From Erythrobacter sp. (GTDB lineage Bacteria; Pseudomonadota; Alphaproteobacteria; Sphingomonadales; Sphingomonadaceae), in assembly GCF_035194505.1 (NCBI RefSeq), contig NZ_CP136573.1:310001-374000 (forward strand): a stretch of DNA of 64,000 nt. Direction: 5' to 3'. How positions within the stretch are numbered: the stretch's first letter is position 1; each line of letters starts with the position of its first letter. Below, in pieces: positions 42,851-50,265 of the stretch. Position numbers and translations under genes: made by a program. Under the pieces are notes generated by a model, which saw nothing but the letters and a program-made list of their open reading frames with translations, was not told the DNA's origin and did not search any database.

Positions 42851-42866
42851 TGTTTCACGTGAAACA
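42851..42866. promoter_or_regulatory. parS site, ParB-binding centromere
   Basis: TGTTTCACGTGAAACA is a perfect 16-bp palindrome identical to the consensus chromosomal parS. It lies in a 229-bp gap between suhB and tRNA-Leu. Such sites cluster near the replication origin in most bacteria and nucleate the ParABS segregation complex. Confidence 0.9.
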
Positions 42867-42948
42867 TTTGGCCGGTTTTGGGGGCAAAAGCGCGGGTTGC
42901 TTGCCAGCACGGATGCGCCCCGCTAACAGCGCGATGCATCCGCGCAGG

Positions 42949-43033
42949 GCCCCTGTGGTGGAATTGGTAGACGCGACCGACTCAAAATCGGTTATCGAAA
43001 GATGTGCCAGTTCGAGTCTGGCCAGGGGCACCA
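42949..43033 (+). tRNA. tRNA-Leu (anticodon CAA)
   Basis: 85 nt with a long variable arm and encoded CCA. Acceptor GCCCCTG pairs with CAGGGGC; anticodon loop CTCAAAA; T-loop TTCGAGT. Reads UUG. Confidence 0.96.
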
Positions 43034-43058
43034 CTTTCGTGTCGCGCTGACGCGCGAT

Positions 43059-43160
43059 GCAGACCTCCCGCCCCGCCTCTTAGTTCTTTGGCCCAACCCG
43101 GCCACCAATAGTACCACTATGTTATGGTGGCCGGGCGGGGAGGCGGGGCGGGGGGTCTGC
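43059..43160. repeat. Three-level nested palindrome downstream of tRNA-Leu
   Basis: Outer arms 43059-43079 and 43140-43160 are 21-nt inverted copies with one mismatch (GCAGACCTCCC... / ...GGGGGGTCTGC). Inside, CCCGGCCACCA (43097-43107) pairs with TGGTGGCCGGG (43125-43135), and ATAGT-ACC-ACTAT (43108-43120) fills the centre. No T-run follows, so it is not a standard terminator. Confidence 0.85.
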
Positions 43161-43227
43161 GCAAAGCCACGTTTCATCGGGCCGCACTGTGTGCCATTGT
43201 CGCCCCCGTAACAGGGAGACTCAGCCG

Positions 43228-44544
43228 ATGCGCAACCAACTTCTTCTCGCCGCAGCCAGCGTGCTGGCGCTGGGCGCAGTGCCTGCCAAGGCCGATGATC
43301 TGCGTGCGGCCGTGGCGGCTGACATGCCCGCGCTGGTGACGCTCTATCAGGATCTCCACGCCAATCCCGAGCTCTCCTTCCAGGAGGTCGAGACCGCGAA
43401 GAAACTCGCTGCCCGCGCCCGTGCGCTGGGCTTTGAAGTGACCGAAGGCGTCGGCAAGACCGGCGTGGTCGCGGTGATGAAGAACGGCCCCGGCCCGGTG
43501 GTGATGCTGCGCGCCGACATGGACGGGTTGCCGGTGATCGAACAGACCGGGCTGCCCTACGCCTCCAAGCGCCGCGCCGTGCCCGCGACGGGGATCGAGA
43601 CCGGGGTGATGCACGCCTGCGGCCATGATACCCACATGACCGCGTGGATCGGCACCGCCCAGCAGATGGCGGCGCGCAAGAGCCAGTGGTCGGGTACGCT
43701 GGTGATGATCCTCCAGCCCGCCGAAGAAATCGGCGAGGGCGCCAAGGCGATGCTGGATGACGGGCTCTACACCCGCTTCCCCAAGCCCGATTATGTCCTC
43801 GCCTTCCACGATGCCGCGCAGTTTCCGGCCGGGAACATCGGCTATTCCAAGGGCTTTGCGCTGGCCAATGTCGATTCGGTCGATGTCGTGGTGCCCGGTG
43901 TCGGCGGGCACGGAGCCTATCCGCACACCACCAAAGACCCGATCGTCATCGCTTCCAGCATCGTCACCCGCCTGCAGACGCTGATCAGCCGCGAGCGGGA
44001 TCCGCTGGAGCCGGCGGTGATCACCGTCGGCAGTTTCCAGGCGGGCTCGAAGCACAATATCATCCCCGATGAAGCGCGCCTGCAGATCACCGTGCGCAGC
44101 TACAAGGACGAGACGCGCCAGAAGCTGCTCGACGGGATCGCCCGGATCGCCAAGGGCGAGGCGCTGGCCGCGGGCATGCCCGAGGACAAGCTGCCGCGCG
44201 TGACGGTGCAGGATCCCTATACGCCTGCCACCTACAACACCCCCGAATTCACCGACCGGGTGATGACGGGCCTCAAGACCCGCTTTGAAGGCCGCGTGTT
44301 CGAAGTGCCCAGCGTGATGGGCGGCGAGGATTTCAGCCAGTTCTACCGCGCCGACAAGGCCACTGTGGAATCGCTGATCTTCTGGGTCGGCGGCGTGGCC
44401 AAGGCCGAATGGGACAAGGCGCAGAAGGGCGAGGCCCAGCTGCCCTCGCTGCACTCGCCGTTCTGGGCGCCGGACGCCCCGGTGGTGATCGCCACCGCGA
44501 CCGAAGCCATGACCTCCGCGACGCTGGATTTGCTGAAGAAGTAG
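43228..44544 (+). CDS. Exported M20-family amidohydrolase
   Basis: 438 aa from ATG 43228. MRNQLLLAAASVLALGAVPAKA is a Sec signal peptide, so it works in the periplasm. The di-metal site is marked by HACGHDTHM, QPAEEIGEGAKAML and GGEDFSQF, the pattern of amidohydrolases related to hippurate and N-acyl-amino-acid hydrolases. The dimerisation domain is included (GVGGHGAYPHTTKDPIV). The substrate is unknown. It is preceded by the nested palindrome. Confidence 0.9.
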   Translation: MRNQLLLAAASVLALGAVPAKADDLRAAVAADMPALVTLYQDLHANPELSFQEVETAKKLAARARALGFEVTEGVGKTGVVAVMKNGPGPVVMLRADMDGLPVIEQTGLPYASKRRAVPATGIETGVMHACGHDTHMTAWIGTAQQMAARKSQWSGTLVMILQPAEEIGEGAKAMLDDGLYTRFPKPDYVLAFHDAAQFPAGNIGYSKGFALANVDSVDVVVPGVGGHGAYPHTTKDPIVIASSIVTRLQTLISRERDPLEPAVITVGSFQAGSKHNIIPDEARLQITVRSYKDETRQKLLDGIARIAKGEALAAGMPEDKLPRVTVQDPYTPATYNTPEFTDRVMTGLKTRFEGRVFEVPSVMGGEDFSQFYRADKATVESLIFWVGGVAKAEWDKAQKGEAQLPSLHSPFWAPDAPVVIATATEAMTSATLDLLKK

Positions 44545-44557
44545 CTTTTTGTGGTCC

Positions 44558-44650
44558 GCACGCCATCCGGCGTGCGAAATCCTCGCTCATGCGACCTGAA
44601 GGTCGCGTCGCTGCGGGCGGCCGGTCGGCCTTGCGGTTGCTGCGCAACCG
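44558..44650. repeat. Array of short hairpins downstream of the amidohydrolase gene
   Basis: GCACGCC/GGCGTGC (44558-44575), GCGACC/GGTCGC (44591-44606), a 26-nt GC-rich segment (44611-44636) identical in inverted orientation to 32552-32577, and CGGTTGC/GCAACCG (44634-44650). Confidence 0.75.
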
Positions 44651-44764
44651 TTCTCGCTCTCTAGTGGCGATGTAGCGGACCCAAAAAAGACGGCCGCCGG
44701 ATCGCGCCTTTTCAGGAGCATTCCGACGGCCGTTTCTCCTCCCCAGGAGAACTGTGAAAAGGGG

Positions 44765-44950
44765 TTATTCCGAAGCGGGAACGTAGGTCCCGAGGCGGTG
44801 GTGCAGGGCGTTGATTTTCGCCAGCTCCTCGCGGTCTTCGGTGGCGCGCGCGTGGCTTTCCAGCGCGCGGCGCAGCAGCTTCATGTCCGCCGTCGAGAGC
44901 AGCGCACGGGCGCGGGCGGGTTCGGTCTTCGGGGTATCGGTATCGCTCAT
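44765..44950 (-). CDS. Small protein of unknown function
   Basis: 61 aa (MSDTDTPKTEPARARALLSTADMKLLRRALESHARA...). Disordered start, then two amphipathic helices, ending HHRLGTYVPASE. It lies downstream of aceA on the same strand, after a hairpin. No family recognised. Composition and codon pattern fit a real gene. Confidence 0.55.
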   Translation of the reverse strand: MSDTDTPKTEPARARALLSTADMKLLRRALESHARATEDREELAKINALHHRLGTYVPASE

Positions 44951-45004
44951 GTCACTCTCCGCTGGGTGATGTCACCCGCAGGCTCTTAGGCCCTTCGGGG
45001 GCAT

Positions 45005-45036
45005 CCCGGAAGGCCGGATTGTCCGGTCCTCCCGGG
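45005..45036 (-). terminator. GC-rich hairpin downstream of aceA
   Basis: CCCGGAAGGCCGGA and TCCGGTCCTCCCGGG form a long imperfect stem about 27 bp after the aceA stop (read on the minus strand). There is no clear T-run. Confidence 0.45.
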
Positions 45037-45062
45037 ATTCTCTCCCACCTTGTAAGAAGCGC

Positions 45063-46661
45063 TTACGCAGCCTCGAACTGATTCATGGTATTGTGCGCGC
45101 CGCCTGCCTTGAGGGCCGCTTCACCGGCGAAGTATTCCTTGTGATCGTCACCGATGTCGGAGCCCGACATGTTCTGGTGCTTCACACAGGCGATGCCCTG
45201 ACGGATTTCCTCGCGCTGCACGTTCTTGACGTAGCCGAGCATGCCCGCCTCGCCGAAATACTCGCGGGCGAGGTTGTCGGTGCTCAGCGCTGCCGTGTGG
45301 TAGGTCGGCAGGGTGATGAGGTGGTGGAAGATGCCCGCCCGTGCCGCCGCATCGCGCTGGAAGGTGCGGATCTTCTCGTCAGCCTCGTCCGACAGCGCGG
45401 TGCCGTCATAATCGACGCTCATCAGACGCGCGCGATCATAGGCCGACACGTCCTTGCCCGCCGCTTCCCAGGCGTCGAACACCTGCTGGCGGAAGTTCAG
45501 CGTCCAGTTGAAGCTGGGCGAGTTGTTGTAGACCAGCTTGGCGTTCGGCACGACTTCGCGGATCCGGTCGACCATGCCGGCGATCTGCTCGACATGGGGC
45601 TTTTCGGTCTCGATCCACAGCAGGTCGGCGCCGTTCTGGAGCGAGGTGATGCAGTCGAGCACGACGCGGTCCTCGCCCGTGCCGGCGCGGAACTGGTAGA
45701 GGTTCGAGGGCAGGCGCTTGGGGGAAAGCAGCTTGCCGTCGCGGCTGATGAAGACCTGGCCATTGGTGATGTTGGCGGGATCGACTTCCTCGGCATCAAG
45801 GAAGCTGTTGTACTGGTCGCCCAGATCGCCGGGCTCCTTCGAGAAGGCGATCTGCTTGGTGAGGCCGGCGCCGAGCGAATCGGTGCGGGCGACAATCACG
45901 CCGTCATCCACGCCCATTTCGAGGAAGGCCATGCGGCAGGCGCGGATCTTCTGGAGGAAGTCCTCGTGCGGCACGGTGACCTTGCCGTCCTGGTGGCCGC
46001 ACTGCTTTTCGTCCGAGACCTGATTTTCGATCTGGAGCGCGCAGGCACCGGCTTCGATCATCTTCTTGGCGAGGAGATAGGTCGCCTCCGCATTGCCGAA
46101 GCCCGCGTCGATGTCCGCGATGATCGGCACGACATGGGTTTCGTAGTTGTCGATGGCGTTTTCGAGGCGCTTGGCTTCGACCGCGTCACCGGCCTTGCGG
46201 GCGGCGTCGAGGGCGCGGAACATCATGCCCAGTTCGCGGGCGTCGGCCTGCTTCAGGAAGGTGTAGAGCTCCTCGATCAGCGCGGGCACCGAGGTCTTCT
46301 CGTGCATCGACTGGTCGGGCAGGGGGCCGAACTCGCTGCGCAGCGCGGCGACCATCCAGCCCGAGAGGTAGAGGTAACGCTGCTTGGTGGTGCCGAAGTG
46401 CTTCTTGATCGCGATCAGCTTTTGCTGCGCGATGAAGCCGTGCCAGCAGCCCAGCGACTGGGTGTAGTTGGCCGTGTCGGCATCGTAGGCGGACATGTCG
46501 GCGCGCATGATCTTGGCGGTGTACTTGGCGATGTCGAGGCCGGTGGCGAAGCGGTTCTGGATCGCCATACGCGCGGCGCTTTCGGGATCGATCGCGGCCC
46601 AGCTCGGTCCGTTCGTGGTGACGATGTCGCGCATCCGGGCGATGGTGTTCTGGTAGGTCAT
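45063..46661 (-). CDS. aceA: Isocitrate lyase
   Basis: 532 aa, the long isocitrate lyase subclass (about 530 aa). It splits isocitrate into glyoxylate and succinate in the glyoxylate shunt. PIIADIDAGFGNAEATYLLAKKMIEAGACALQIENQ binds Mg and substrate, and KQCGHQDGKV carries the catalytic Cys (KKCGH in the classical form). It is divergent from the scfR-type regulator, separated by 181 bp with two palindromes, which points to local control by short-chain acyl-CoA or acetate status. Confidence 0.95.
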   Translation of the reverse strand: MTYQNTIARMRDIVTTNGPSWAAIDPESAARMAIQNRFATGLDIAKYTAKIMRADMSAYDADTANYTQSLGCWHGFIAQQKLIAIKKHFGTTKQRYLYLSGWMVAALRSEFGPLPDQSMHEKTSVPALIEELYTFLKQADARELGMMFRALDAARKAGDAVEAKRLENAIDNYETHVVPIIADIDAGFGNAEATYLLAKKMIEAGACALQIENQVSDEKQCGHQDGKVTVPHEDFLQKIRACRMAFLEMGVDDGVIVARTDSLGAGLTKQIAFSKEPGDLGDQYNSFLDAEEVDPANITNGQVFISRDGKLLSPKRLPSNLYQFRAGTGEDRVVLDCITSLQNGADLLWIETEKPHVEQIAGMVDRIREVVPNAKLVYNNSPSFNWTLNFRQQVFDAWEAAGKDVSAYDRARLMSVDYDGTALSDEADEKIRTFQRDAAARAGIFHHLITLPTYHTAALSTDNLAREYFGEAGMLGYVKNVQREEIRQGIACVKHQNMSGSDIGDDHKEYFAGEAALKAGGAHNTMNQFEAA

Positions 46662-46765
46662 GGCGTTCTCCTGTCCATCCTGGGGAGCGGCGAGCCGGTT
46701 GAGAGACTCGCCCTATCGGATGGGCTCGCTCTGCCGTGTTGCGGCGCAGCACGACAGGAAAACTT

Positions 46766-46779
46766 ACAAGAAATCTTGT
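46766..46779. promoter_or_regulatory. Inverted repeat in the aceA-scfR intergenic region
   Basis: ACAAGA-AA-TCTTGT, 105 bp before the aceA start on the minus strand; candidate operator or part of the aceA promoter. A related ATTCTTGTG half lies at 46802-46810. Confidence 0.45.
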
Positions 46780-46817
46780 CGCCATACCGACATTCTCCAA
46801 CATTCTTGTGTCAATCG

Positions 46818-46831
46818 GTAAATTAATTTAC
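46818..46831. promoter_or_regulatory. 14-bp perfect palindrome before scfR
   Basis: GTAAATTAATTTAC, followed by AAACC, 11 bp before the scfR ATG. It is an AT-rich island in a GC-rich chromosome and a candidate autoregulatory operator. Confidence 0.5.
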
Positions 46832-46842
46832 AAACCACAGCC

Positions 46843-48195
46843 ATGGCAGACAGCAATCTTCTCGCCGGGCCGGCGCTGCGCCGCTTACGCAAACGCGACG
46901 GGCTGACCCAGGCGGCGATGGCCGCGATGCTCGGCATCTCGCCTTCCTATCTCAACCTGATCGAGCGCAACCAGCGCCCGCTTTCGGCCCGCGTGCTGGT
47001 GCAGGTGATCGAGCGGTTCGACTTCGATCCGCGCTCCCTGCGCGAGGACGAGGCAATCGGCGGGCTCGACGGGCTGGTGCGGCGCATGGCGGACAAGCGC
47101 TTCGCCGATCTCGGGATTGATCGCGAGGAGGTGCAGGAATTCCTTGCCGCGGCCCCGCAGATCGCGGCGGCCTTTGCGCGGCTCTATGATCATGCCGGCA
47201 CGGGTATGGCCGAAGCCGAAGACCCCGAAGTTGCCGCACGCCGGGCGATCGAGCGCTGGCAGAACCACTTTGCCGATCTCGATCACGCGGCCGAGGACCT
47301 CGCCGACGAACTGCGCCTGTCGCGCGGGGAAATCAGTGCGGCATTGGGCGAGCGGCTGCGCGAGAAACACCGCATGACAGTGCGCATCCTGCCCGCCGAG
47401 GTGATGCCGGGGCAGGTCCACAGGCTCGATCTTCACGCCCGCCAGTTGCAGCTCTCCGAAATGCTCCCCGGTGCGGCACGGCGGTTCCAGATCGCGCGGC
47501 AGGTCGGGGCGCTGGAGATGCGCGAGGCGATCGAGACACTGGTCGCGGGCGCCAATCTGCCCTCGGGCGAGGCCAGGCACATCTTCCGCGAACACATCAC
47601 CGATTATCTCGCCGGCGCGCTGCTGCTGCCCTACCGCCGCTTCCTGCGCGCTTGCGAGCAGACCGGTTATGATCTTGCGGTGCTGCAACGCCGCTTTGCG
47701 GTCAGCTTTGATCAGGCCGCCCAGCGGCTCACCACGCTCGGGCGAGTGGGGGAGCGGGGCCTGCCGTTCTTCATGGCAACCATCGACCGCGCCGGACGGC
47801 TCGAAAGCTTTACCGCGGGGGGATCGGGCGCACTCTATCCGCTAGAAGGCGCGCGCTGGCCCGCATGGATCCCCTATGGCGCCTTCGAACGGCCGGGCAC
47901 AGTGCTGACCCAGGCCGTGACCTTCGCCGAGGGCGAGGCCACACCGCGCCACTGGTTCACCATCACCCGCACGGTCGATGGCGACGGAGTGACCTGCGCG
48001 GCGCGCCGTGCGGTGGTGCTGGGGATCGAGGCGCGCTTTGCCGCCGAGCTTGCCTATGCCCGCGGCGTCTCGCTCGATCCTGCCGATGCCGTGCCGCTCG
48101 GCACGCCGTGCCTGCGCTGCGGACGGGCGGAGTGCCTCACGCCTGCACCCGCCCGCATGGCCAGCGATCTGCCGCGTTTGAGGCCGGGTTCCTGA
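46843..48195 (+). CDS. XRE-family short-chain fatty-acid regulator (ScfR/RamB type)
   Basis: 450 aa. The N-terminal HTH (RRLRKRDGLTQAAMAAMLGISPSYLNLIERNQRPLS) is of the XRE type. The middle has an IrrE/ImmA-like helical segment (HIFREHITDYLAGALLLPYRRFLRACEQTGYDL), and the C-terminal domain has a cysteine pair (CLRCGRAEC), as in regulators of the glyoxylate and propionate pathways. RamB-type relatives control aceA. Being divergent from aceA supports that role, though direction (repressor or activator) is not visible. Confidence 0.85.
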   Translation: MADSNLLAGPALRRLRKRDGLTQAAMAAMLGISPSYLNLIERNQRPLSARVLVQVIERFDFDPRSLREDEAIGGLDGLVRRMADKRFADLGIDREEVQEFLAAAPQIAAAFARLYDHAGTGMAEAEDPEVAARRAIERWQNHFADLDHAAEDLADELRLSRGEISAALGERLREKHRMTVRILPAEVMPGQVHRLDLHARQLQLSEMLPGAARRFQIARQVGALEMREAIETLVAGANLPSGEARHIFREHITDYLAGALLLPYRRFLRACEQTGYDLAVLQRRFAVSFDQAAQRLTTLGRVGERGLPFFMATIDRAGRLESFTAGGSGALYPLEGARWPAWIPYGAFERPGTVLTQAVTFAEGEATPRHWFTITRTVDGDGVTCAARRAVVLGIEARFAAELAYARGVSLDPADAVPLGTPCLRCGRAECLTPAPARMASDLPRLRPGS

Positions 48196-48210
48196 TCGTC
48201 GCGGCTCTGG

Positions 48211-48696
48211 TCAGAGTTGCTGGTTGGAAGCATGGAGATGGAGGATCTTCCAGCCGCCGGCGCGGCGGACAAGGATGATCGTGCGCCGCCCGAGACGTTC
48301 GGGATTGTCGAAGTGGAAGGTGCACAGCGCGATGTCACCCACCACTTGCACCATCAGATCGTTGATCAGATCGGGGCGGTGATACGGCGGTCCGGGCCGC
48401 TCTTTCGGGAGGGTGAGTGCTAACCGGCGCATGCCGTCCGGCATTCCCGGCGCGCGCTTGAGGCTTTGCCGCTCGGGCGCGGGATCGCCGGTGCCCGCGT
48501 TCACCGCGTTGAAGCTGGTCGCATCGGGCGCGAAGGCGGCTTCCATCGCCGGCAGATCGCAGGCGGCAAAGCTGCGCAGGAAGGAGAACAAGGCGGCCTC
48601 GGCCGAAGCGGCATCATCGCCATTCAGGGCTGCCACGGGTGTCGCGGTAAGAGTAAGCCCTATTCCGAGCGCTTCCCGCCGATTGCTGCCTTGCAT
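48211..48696 (-). CDS. Exported NTF2-like (SnoaL-type) protein
   Basis: 161 aa from ATG 48696. The start SNRREALGIGLTLTATPVAALNGDDA resembles a twin-arginine signal. The rest is a cone-fold domain (LRSFAACDLPAMEAAFAPDATSFNAVNAG ... LINDLMVQVVGDIALCTFHFDNPERLGRRTIILVRRAGGWKILHLHAS). Ligand or substrate unknown. The very long antisense frame into the sugar-transferase gene is not coding. Confidence 0.75.
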   Translation of the reverse strand: MQGSNRREALGIGLTLTATPVAALNGDDAASAEAALFSFLRSFAACDLPAMEAAFAPDATSFNAVNAGTGDPAPERQSLKRAPGMPDGMRRLALTLPKERPGPPYHRPDLINDLMVQVVGDIALCTFHFDNPERLGRRTIILVRRAGGWKILHLHASNQQL

Positions 48697-48810
48697 AATT
48701 TCCTTCCCCACGGCTGTTTCGGTGACTGCATAACCGATAGCGCACTCGGTGCGAATGATCGTCGCATTAACCCTCGAAAGAGGCGGAAAAGCTGGCGTCG
48801 CGTGGGCGGT

Positions 48811-48821
48811 GTAAAGTTTAC
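48811..48821. promoter_or_regulatory. Palindrome upstream of the sugar transferase operon
   Basis: GTAAAGTTTAC, 58 bp before the start at 48880; candidate operator of the PEP-CTERM sugar operon. Similar in form to the scfR site at 46818. Confidence 0.35.
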
Positions 48822-48879
48822 CGACACTTAAGGTCTCGGGCCTAGAAGGCAGGCCAACGCGCAAGAGGCCAGCCCCGTA

Positions 48880-50265
48880 ATGATCCGCCTGTTCAAGCAC
48901 TATATCCCGCACGCCGTGCTGCTGCTCGGCCTGCTCGATCTGGGCTTGCTGGTGCTGGCGAGCGAGCTCGCATGGCAGCTGCGCGCCGGGCAGATCGGCA
49001 TGGATATCGCGCAATTCGGCACCCGCTGGGTTCCGCTGTTCGGCACCGCGATGGTGATCTGGCTGGCGATGATCGCGGTCGGCGTTTACGGTCCCAATGC
49101 GCTGCGATCCTTGCGCTTTGCCGGGGCGCGGGTACTGGTGGCGATCAGCCTCGGCATCATCGCGCTCGCGGTGATCGACTTTGTGGTGCCGAGCGACTTC
49201 TTCTGGCGATCGACCCTGCTTTACACCATGGGCCTTGCGATCCTGGTGCTGGTGGCAGACCGGCTGCTGCTCAATTCCTTCCTCGGCTCCTCCGCCTTCC
49301 GCCGCCGCGTGATGGTGCTGGGCGCGGGCGACCGGGCGCAGCGCCTGCGCGAGCTGGGCGACAAGCCCGAGACCGGCTTTGCCATCGTCGCCTATATCGC
49401 GATGAGCGATGACCCTCGCGTGGTTGAAGAGGCAATCCCGCGTTCGGCGATCCACGATCTGGGCCGCTTCGTCGAGAACCTCGGCGTGTCCGAAGTGGTG
49501 CTCGCTTTGCAGGAACGCCGCAATGCCCTGCCGCTGAAGGACCTGCTGCGGATCAAGACCAAGGGCGTCCACGTCAATGATTTTTCGAGCTTTATCGAGC
49601 GCGAGACGGGCCGAGTCGATCTCGATACGGTCAATCCCAGCTGGCTGATTTTCTCCGACGGCTTTTCCAGCTCGCGGATGTTCTCGAGCGCGGTGAAGCG
49701 CATCTTCGATATTGCCGCGAGCTCGGTTCTGCTGGCGCTTACCCTGCCGGTGATCGCGCTGTTCGCTTGCCTCGTGAAGCTCGACAGCAAAGGCCCGGCC
49801 TTCTTCCGCCAGCAGCGCGTTGGCCTTTACGGCGAGCCCTTTACCCTCATCAAGCTGCGCTCGATGCGCACCGATGCCGAAAAGGACGGGGCCAAGTGGG
49901 CCGAGGAGAATGATCCGCGCGTGACCCGCCTCGGGCGATTCATCCGCAAGGTGCGGATTGACGAGCTGCCGCAGGCCTGGAGCGTGCTGAAGGGCCACAT
50001 GAGTTTCGTCGGCCCGCGTCCGGAAGTGCCGGCCTTTGTCGAAAGCCTCGAAGAGGGAATCCCCTTCTACGGCGAGCGCCACATGGTGAAGCCGGGCATC
50101 ACCGGCTGGGCGCAGATCAATTACCCTTACGGCGCCTCGGTCGAAGATAGCCGGCGCAAGCTCGAATATGATCTCTACTACGCCAAGAACTACACGCCTT
50201 TCCTCGACTTCGTGATCCTGCTCCAGACGGTGCGGGTGATCCTGTGGCCGGAGGGCGCGCGGTGA
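48880..50265 (+). CDS. PEP-CTERM-associated sugar transferase (polyprenyl glycosylphosphotransferase)
   Basis: 461 aa. Four N-terminal transmembrane helices and a CoA-binding-like segment (VMVLGAGDRAQRLRELGD) precede the C-terminal bacterial sugar-transferase domain, with KRIFDIAASSVLLALTLPVIALFACLVKLDSKGPAFFRQQRVG, then VRIDELPQAWSVLKGHMSFVGPRPEVP. It transfers a sugar-phosphate to a lipid carrier to start exopolysaccharide synthesis. It lies just before prsK and prsR, as in exosortase/PEP-CTERM loci, and overlaps prsK by 4 nt. Confidence 0.9.
   Translation: MIRLFKHYIPHAVLLLGLLDLGLLVLASELAWQLRAGQIGMDIAQFGTRWVPLFGTAMVIWLAMIAVGVYGPNALRSLRFAGARVLVAISLGIIALAVIDFVVPSDFFWRSTLLYTMGLAILVLVADRLLLNSFLGSSAFRRRVMVLGAGDRAQRLRELGDKPETGFAIVAYIAMSDDPRVVEEAIPRSAIHDLGRFVENLGVSEVVLALQERRNALPLKDLLRIKTKGVHVNDFSSFIERETGRVDLDTVNPSWLIFSDGFSSSRMFSSAVKRIFDIAASSVLLALTLPVIALFACLVKLDSKGPAFFRQQRVGLYGEPFTLIKLRSMRTDAEKDGAKWAEENDPRVTRLGRFIRKVRIDELPQAWSVLKGHMSFVGPRPEVPAFVESLEEGIPFYGERHMVKPGITGWAQINYPYGASVEDSRRKLEYDLYYAKNYTPFLDFVILLQTVRVILWPEGAR

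Noticed and set aside
48711..50082. Long minus-strand open frame extending the NTF2-like gene into the sugar transferase
   Set aside because: The part beyond 48696 is antisense to a clear coding sequence; only the terminal 161 codons with their own start resemble a protein.
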